8,859 bases of DNA, from positions 1 to 8,859 of the forward strand of contig JAFAIY010000015.1 in assembly GCA_019236485.1 (NCBI GenBank). The letters run 5' to 3'. The notes beneath the pieces are model-generated. The model was not told the origin of the DNA and ran no database searches. It saw nothing but the letters and a program-made list of their open reading frames with translations. Shown here in pieces: positions 5,769 through 8,859 of the stretch; within the stretch, counting starts at the first letter, position 1, and each line of letters begins with the position of its first letter. The position numbers and the translations under genes are program-made. The DNA is from Comamonas sp. (GTDB taxonomy: Bacteria; Pseudomonadota; Gammaproteobacteria; Burkholderiales; Burkholderiaceae_C).

Positions 5769-6626
5769 ATGAGCGACAACGACAATTCCTCCGCCGACGG
5801 CGGCTCCGAAAAATACATGGTGCCCGCGCTGGAGCGCGGCCTGCGCCTGCTGCAGGAGTTCGGCCGCGGCAATGCCACGCTGGGTGCGCCCGAGTTGGCG
5901 CGCCGCCTGCAGTTGCCGCGCGCCACGGTGTTCCGCATGCTCAACACGCTGGAGAGCATGGGCTTTCTGCAGCGCGCCGAGGGCGGCAGCGACTACCGGC
6001 TGGGCCTGTCCGTGCTGCGCCTGGGCTTCGAGTTCCTGTCCTCCATGGACCTGACCGAGCTGGGCCAGCCCGTGATCGCGCGGCTGTGCGACGAGATCCG
6101 CTTTCCCTGCAACATCGTGGTGCGCGACGGCCGCTCCATCGTCTACGTGGCCAAGGTCACGCCGCCCACGCCGCTGACCAGCTCGGTGCGCGTGGGCACG
6201 CGCCTGCCCGCCCATGCCACGCTGCTGGGCCGCGTGCTGCTGGCCGATCTGTCGCTGCCCGAGCTGCGCGCCCTCTACCCCGAAGAGCATCTGGAAGGCC
6301 ATTCGCCCCAGACGCCCAGGACCGTGCTCGAGCTGTTCGATCTGGCCCAGGCCGACCGCGAGCGCGGCCATGTGGCGGGTGCCGGCTTTTTCGAAAGCTC
6401 GATCTCCACCATCGCGGCGCCCGTGCGCGACCACAGCGGCCGCGTCGTCGCGGCCCTGGGCGTGACCCTGGCCTCGGCCCAGATCGACTCCGAGGGCCAG
6501 ACGGAACTGGTGCCGCGCGTCTGCGCGGCGGCCGACGAACTGTCGGAGCTGCTCAACTACCGGCCGCAGTCCGGAGCGCAGGTCCTGTCCATCACTTCAC
6601 GGCGCGCAGGAGGCGGCCATGCATGA
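5769..6626 (+). CDS. IclR-family transcriptional regulator (second paralogue), inside the operon
   Basis: DNA-binding regulator of 285 residues. The winged helix-turn-helix occupies about residues 17-82: helix APELARRLQLPR followed by recognition helix ATVFRMLNTLE (about 52-62). The effector domain follows, with RVGTRLPAHATLLGR and SISTIAAPVR. A roughly 18-residue tail after the domain (QSGAQVLSITSRRAGGGHA) explains the extra length over the first IclR. It is clearly a paralogue of the protein at 876-1682, most alike in the DNA-binding half, so the two may read the same or similar sites. The gene lies seven bases after the first SDR, has no clear Shine-Dalgarno, and overlaps the second SDR by eight bases, so it is co-transcribed with the genes it presumably controls and may regulate itself. 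The effector is unknown, probably a pathway compound. Confidence 0.93.
   Translation: MSDNDNSSADGGSEKYMVPALERGLRLLQEFGRGNATLGAPELARRLQLPRATVFRMLNTLESMGFLQRAEGGSDYRLGLSVLRLGFEFLSSMDLTELGQPVIARLCDEIRFPCNIVVRDGRSIVYVAKVTPPTPLTSSVRVGTRLPAHATLLGRVLLADLSLPELRALYPEEHLEGHSPQTPRTVLELFDLAQADRERGHVAGAGFFESSISTIAAPVRDHSGRVVAALGVTLASAQIDSEGQTELVPRVCAAADELSELLNYRPQSGAQVLSITSRRAGGGHA
6608..6613 (+). promoter_or_regulatory. perfect Shine-Dalgarno for the second SDR
   Basis: AGGAGG with a 5-base spacer to the ATG at 6619. It lies inside the end of the IclR gene and confirms the 8-base overlap between the two reading frames. Confidence 0.85.
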
Positions 6627-7419
6627 TTTCAAACTCGATGCCACGGCCGTCGTCACCGGCGGCTCCTCGGGCATAGGCCTGGCCACGGTGGAGCTGCTGC
6701 TGGCCCAGGGCGCACGCGTGGCCCTGTGCGGCCGCAACCCCGAGCGCCTGGAACAGGCCGTGCAGCAGCTGCTGGAGCGCCATCCCCAGGCGCGCGAGCG
6801 CCTGTTCGCCCAGGCCTGCGATGTGCTCAAGCCCGAGCAGGTCCAGCAGTTCGCTCTGGCCAGCGAGGCGGCCCTGGGTCCGGCCACCATCCTCGTCAAC
6901 AACGCGGGCCAGGGCCGGGTCTCGACCTTCGAGAACACCACGGACGAAGCCTGGACCGAGGAGCTGCACCTGAAGTTCTTCTCGGTGCTGCATCCCACGC
7001 GCGCCTTTCTGCCGCAGCTCGAGCGCGGCGAGGGTTCGGCCATCGTCTGCGTGAACTCGCTGCTGGCCTCCCAGCCCGAGCCGCATATGGTCGCGACCTC
7101 GGCCGCGCGCGCAGGCCTCAAGAACCTGGTGCGCTCCATGGCCACCGAGTTCGCGCCCAAGGGCGTGCGCGTCAACGGCATCCTGGTCGGCCTGATCGAG
7201 TCCGGCCAGTGGCGCCGCCGCTTCGAGGCCCGCGAGGACCGGAGCCAGAGCTGGGAGCAGTGGAGCGCCGATCTCGCCCGCAAGAAATCCATTCCGCTGG
7301 GTCGCCTGGGTTCGCCCGCCGAAGCCGCCCGCGCCATTTTCTATCTCGCCACGCCGTTGTCGTCGTACACGACCGGCAGCCATATCGATGTTTCCGGAGG
7401 CCTTTCCCGCCATGCCTAA
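6619..7419 (+). CDS. SDR-fold protein with a degenerate catalytic tetrad
   Basis: Short-chain dehydrogenase fold, 266 residues. The cofactor half is intact: TGGSSGIG at residues 13-20, CGRNPERL after beta-2 (an Arg that favours NADP(H)), and NNAG at 94-97. The catalytic half is not. Aligned with the neighbouring SDR, the tetrad Asn is Lys119 (LHLKFFS), Ser147 is kept (VNSLLAS), the Tyr is Thr160 and the Lys is Arg164 (ATSAARAGLKNL in place of YxASKAGL). The Ser-to-Tyr spacing of 13 residues matches in both proteins, so the alignment is firm. The rest (SMATEFAPKGVRVNGILVG, GRLGSPAEAARAIFYLAT, TTGSHIDVSGG) is well conserved, so this looks like a maintained variant and not decay. It may catalyse a non-standard reaction, act as a partner of another enzyme, or bind NADP(H) without turnover. 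It overlaps the IclR gene and the ThDP-enzyme gene by eight bases each. Confidence 0.92.
   Translation: MHDFKLDATAVVTGGSSGIGLATVELLLAQGARVALCGRNPERLEQAVQQLLERHPQARERLFAQACDVLKPEQVQQFALASEAALGPATILVNNAGQGRVSTFENTTDEAWTEELHLKFFSVLHPTRAFLPQLERGEGSAIVCVNSLLASQPEPHMVATSAARAGLKNLVRSMATEFAPKGVRVNGILVGLIESGQWRRRFEAREDRSQSWEQWSADLARKKSIPLGRLGSPAEAARAIFYLATPLSSYTTGSHIDVSGGLSRHA
7396..7400 (+). promoter_or_regulatory. ribosome binding site of the ThDP-enzyme gene
   Basis: GGAGG, 11 bases before the ATG at 7412. The spacing is slightly long but the site supports a start that overlaps the SDR stop by eight bases. Confidence 0.6.
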
Positions 7420-8859
7420 CGCAACCCAAATCACCGTCGGCGCCGTCATTGCCGAATTCCTCGAGCATTGCGACGTCAAGGCCGCGTTCGGGGTGATCTC
7501 CATCCACAACATGCCCATCCTCGATGCCATGTTTGCACGCGGCAAGGTGCGCTTCGTGATGGCGCGCGGCGAGGCCGGCGCCGGCAATATGGCCGACGCC
7601 TGCGCGCGCTCTACCTCCAGCCTGGGCGTGTGCATCACCAGCACCGGTCCTGCCTCCGGCAATATCGCGGGCAGCCTGGTCGAGGCCTACACGGCCGGCA
7701 CGCCGCTGCTGCACATCACGGGCCAGATCGAGACCCAGTATCTGGACAAGAAGCTGTCGTACATCCACGAGGCGCCGGACCAGCTGACCATGCTGAAGGC
7801 CGTCTCCAAGGCCGCTTTCCGCGTGCTGAGCGCCGAGACCTGTTTGTCCACGCTCAAGGCCGCGGTCCAGGCCGCGATGACCGCGCCCACGGGCCCGGTG
7901 AGTGTCGAGATTCCCATCGACATCCAGCAGGCGCTGATAGACATGCCGGCCGACCTGTCGCCGCTGCCCGTGGCCGTGCTGGCACCCAGCGAAGCCGCGC
8001 TCGATGCGCTGGCCGACCAGCTGGCCAAGGCCCGCCGCCCCCTGTTGTGGCTGGGCGGCGGTGCCCGCCACGCGGGCGCGGCCGTGCAACGCCTGAAGGC
8101 CATGGGCTTCGGCATCGTCAGCACCGGCCAGGGCCGCGGCATCGTGGCCGAGGACGATCCGGCAACGCTTGGCGCCTACAACATCCAGAAGCCCGTCGAG
8201 GCTTTCTACCAGCGCTGCGACGCCATGTTGGCCGTGGGCACGCGCCTGCGCAGCAACGAGACGCTGAAGTACGAACTCAAGTTGCCGCGTCCGCTGCTGC
8301 GCATCGATGTGGACGCCGCCCAGCAGGGCCGCTGCTACATGGATGACGGCTTCGTCTGCGGCGACTCGGCCCTGGCCCTGAACGGCCTGGCCGACCGCCT
8401 GGAAGCACGCGGCTACAAGGCCGACCCCGAGCTGCTGGCCGACCTGCGCCAGACGCACGACGAAGTCGTCGCCACCATGCGCGACGGCCTGGGCCCGTAC
8501 AGCGTGCTGGTGCAGCAGTTGCAGAAGGTGGTGGGCCGCAACTTCAACTGGGTGCGCGACGTGACTGTCTCCAACAGCACCTGGGGTAACCGTGAGCTGC
8601 GCTTCTTCGAGCCCAATGCGGGCGTGCATGCCACGGGCGGCGGCATCGGCATGGGCATGCCCATGGCCATCGGCGCGGCCATCGGCGCGGCGGAAACCGG
8701 TTCGGGCCGCAAGACCCTGGGCCTGGCCGGCGACGGCGGCTTCATCCTGAACCTGGGCGAACTCGCCACGCTGGTGCAGGAGGAGTGCAACACCCTGATC
8801 GTGCTGATGAACGACCAGCGCTACGGTGTGATCCAGAACATCCAGGACGCCTCCTACGG
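7412..8859 (+). CDS. thiamine-diphosphate-dependent enzyme, acetolactate-synthase-like; 3' end cut by the window edge
   Basis: ThDP enzyme of the acetolactate synthase/2-oxoacid decarboxylase superfamily; 482 complete codons are visible out of an expected 540-580. Domain order is standard. The N-terminal pyrimidine-binding domain (about 6-170) has Glu54 in ARGEAGAGNMADA as the cofactor-activating Glu, and STGPASGN in the following loop. The central domain is about 190-330. The C-terminal pyrophosphate-binding domain starts near 370, with the GDGGF motif at 440-444 and, 24 residues later, N467-D468 in MNDQRYG as the Mg/ThDP site. The loop after the Glu resembles acetolactate synthases and lacks the His expected in benzoylformate decarboxylase, so that function is unlikely; a true valine-pathway synthase is also unlikely, because no ilvN or ilvC adjoins in the visible part. 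I infer decarboxylation or C-C bond cleavage/ligation of a 2-oxo compound made by the SDR steps. It is the last visible gene of the operon. Confidence 0.92.
   Translation, partial: MPNATQITVGAVIAEFLEHCDVKAAFGVISIHNMPILDAMFARGKVRFVMARGEAGAGNMADACARSTSSLGVCITSTGPASGNIAGSLVEAYTAGTPLLHITGQIETQYLDKKLSYIHEAPDQLTMLKAVSKAAFRVLSAETCLSTLKAAVQAAMTAPTGPVSVEIPIDIQQALIDMPADLSPLPVAVLAPSEAALDALADQLAKARRPLLWLGGGARHAGAAVQRLKAMGFGIVSTGQGRGIVAEDDPATLGAYNIQKPVEAFYQRCDAMLAVGTRLRSNETLKYELKLPRPLLRIDVDAAQQGRCYMDDGFVCGDSALALNGLADRLEARGYKADPELLADLRQTHDEVVATMRDGLGPYSVLVQQLQKVVGRNFNWVRDVTVSNSTWGNRELRFFEPNAGVHATGGGIGMGMPMAIGAAIGAAETGSGRKTLGLAGDGGFILNLGELATLVQEECNTLIVLMNDQRYGVIQNIQDASY

Noticed and set aside
7172..8629. 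Long minus-strand open frame (485 codons)
   Set aside because: It is the complement of the SDR and ThDP-enzyme genes, both of which have clear motifs, and its own composition is low-complexity and family-less.
1..8859. CRISPR arrays, tRNA or rRNA genes, insertion-sequence transposases, phage genes
   Set aside because: I looked on both strands and saw no spaced direct repeats, no tRNA-like cloverleaf and no transposase or integrase motifs.

Overview
The window reads as accessory catabolic DNA from a high-GC betaproteobacterium, most likely of the Comamonadaceae (Delftia/Comamonas/Acidovorax type). This is inferred from the strong G/C bias at third codon positions, a Bug-family (TctC-like) solute-binding protein, paired IclR regulators, and an intergenic palindromic repeat with GATAGCTGC/GCAGCTATC ends of a kind I recall from that family. 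All supported genes lie on the + strand. Two of them, the first and the last, are cut by the window edges.

Left block (1-1682): the C-terminal part of an alpha/beta hydrolase overlaps an IclR-family regulator by the four bases ATGA. A hairpin with a short T tail follows (1723-1754) and sits directly against the ribosome binding site of the next gene. Middle block (1768-3847): an L-aspartate dehydrogenase homologue (nadX/COG1712 type) is followed, after a 214-base gap, by a secreted Bug-type solute-binding protein that ends at a clear Rho-independent terminator. An isolated 5'-methylthioadenosine/S-adenosylhomocysteine nucleosidase (mtnN, 3883-4620) comes next. The 364-base gap after it holds the palindromic repeat, a second strong terminator, a G+C palindrome and an AT-rich region with operator-like inverted repeats.

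Right block (4985-8859, running off the end): a tightly packed operon of a classical SDR dehydrogenase, a second IclR regulator paralogous to the first, a second SDR whose catalytic Asn, Tyr and Lys are all replaced, and a thiamine-diphosphate enzyme of the acetolactate-synthase-like superfamily. Junctions are +7, -8 and -8 bases.

Taken together this looks like a locally controlled gene set for uptake and breakdown of a carboxylated compound: the Bug protein captures it, the hydrolase, SDRs and ThDP enzyme process it, and the aspartate dehydrogenase homologue performs a redox step on an amino or imino acid. The substrate cannot be read from the sequence. The strongest leads are the SDR with a degenerate active site encoded beside the ThDP enzyme, the aspartate dehydrogenase outside any NAD biosynthesis context, and the two IclR paralogues with almost the same recognition helix.
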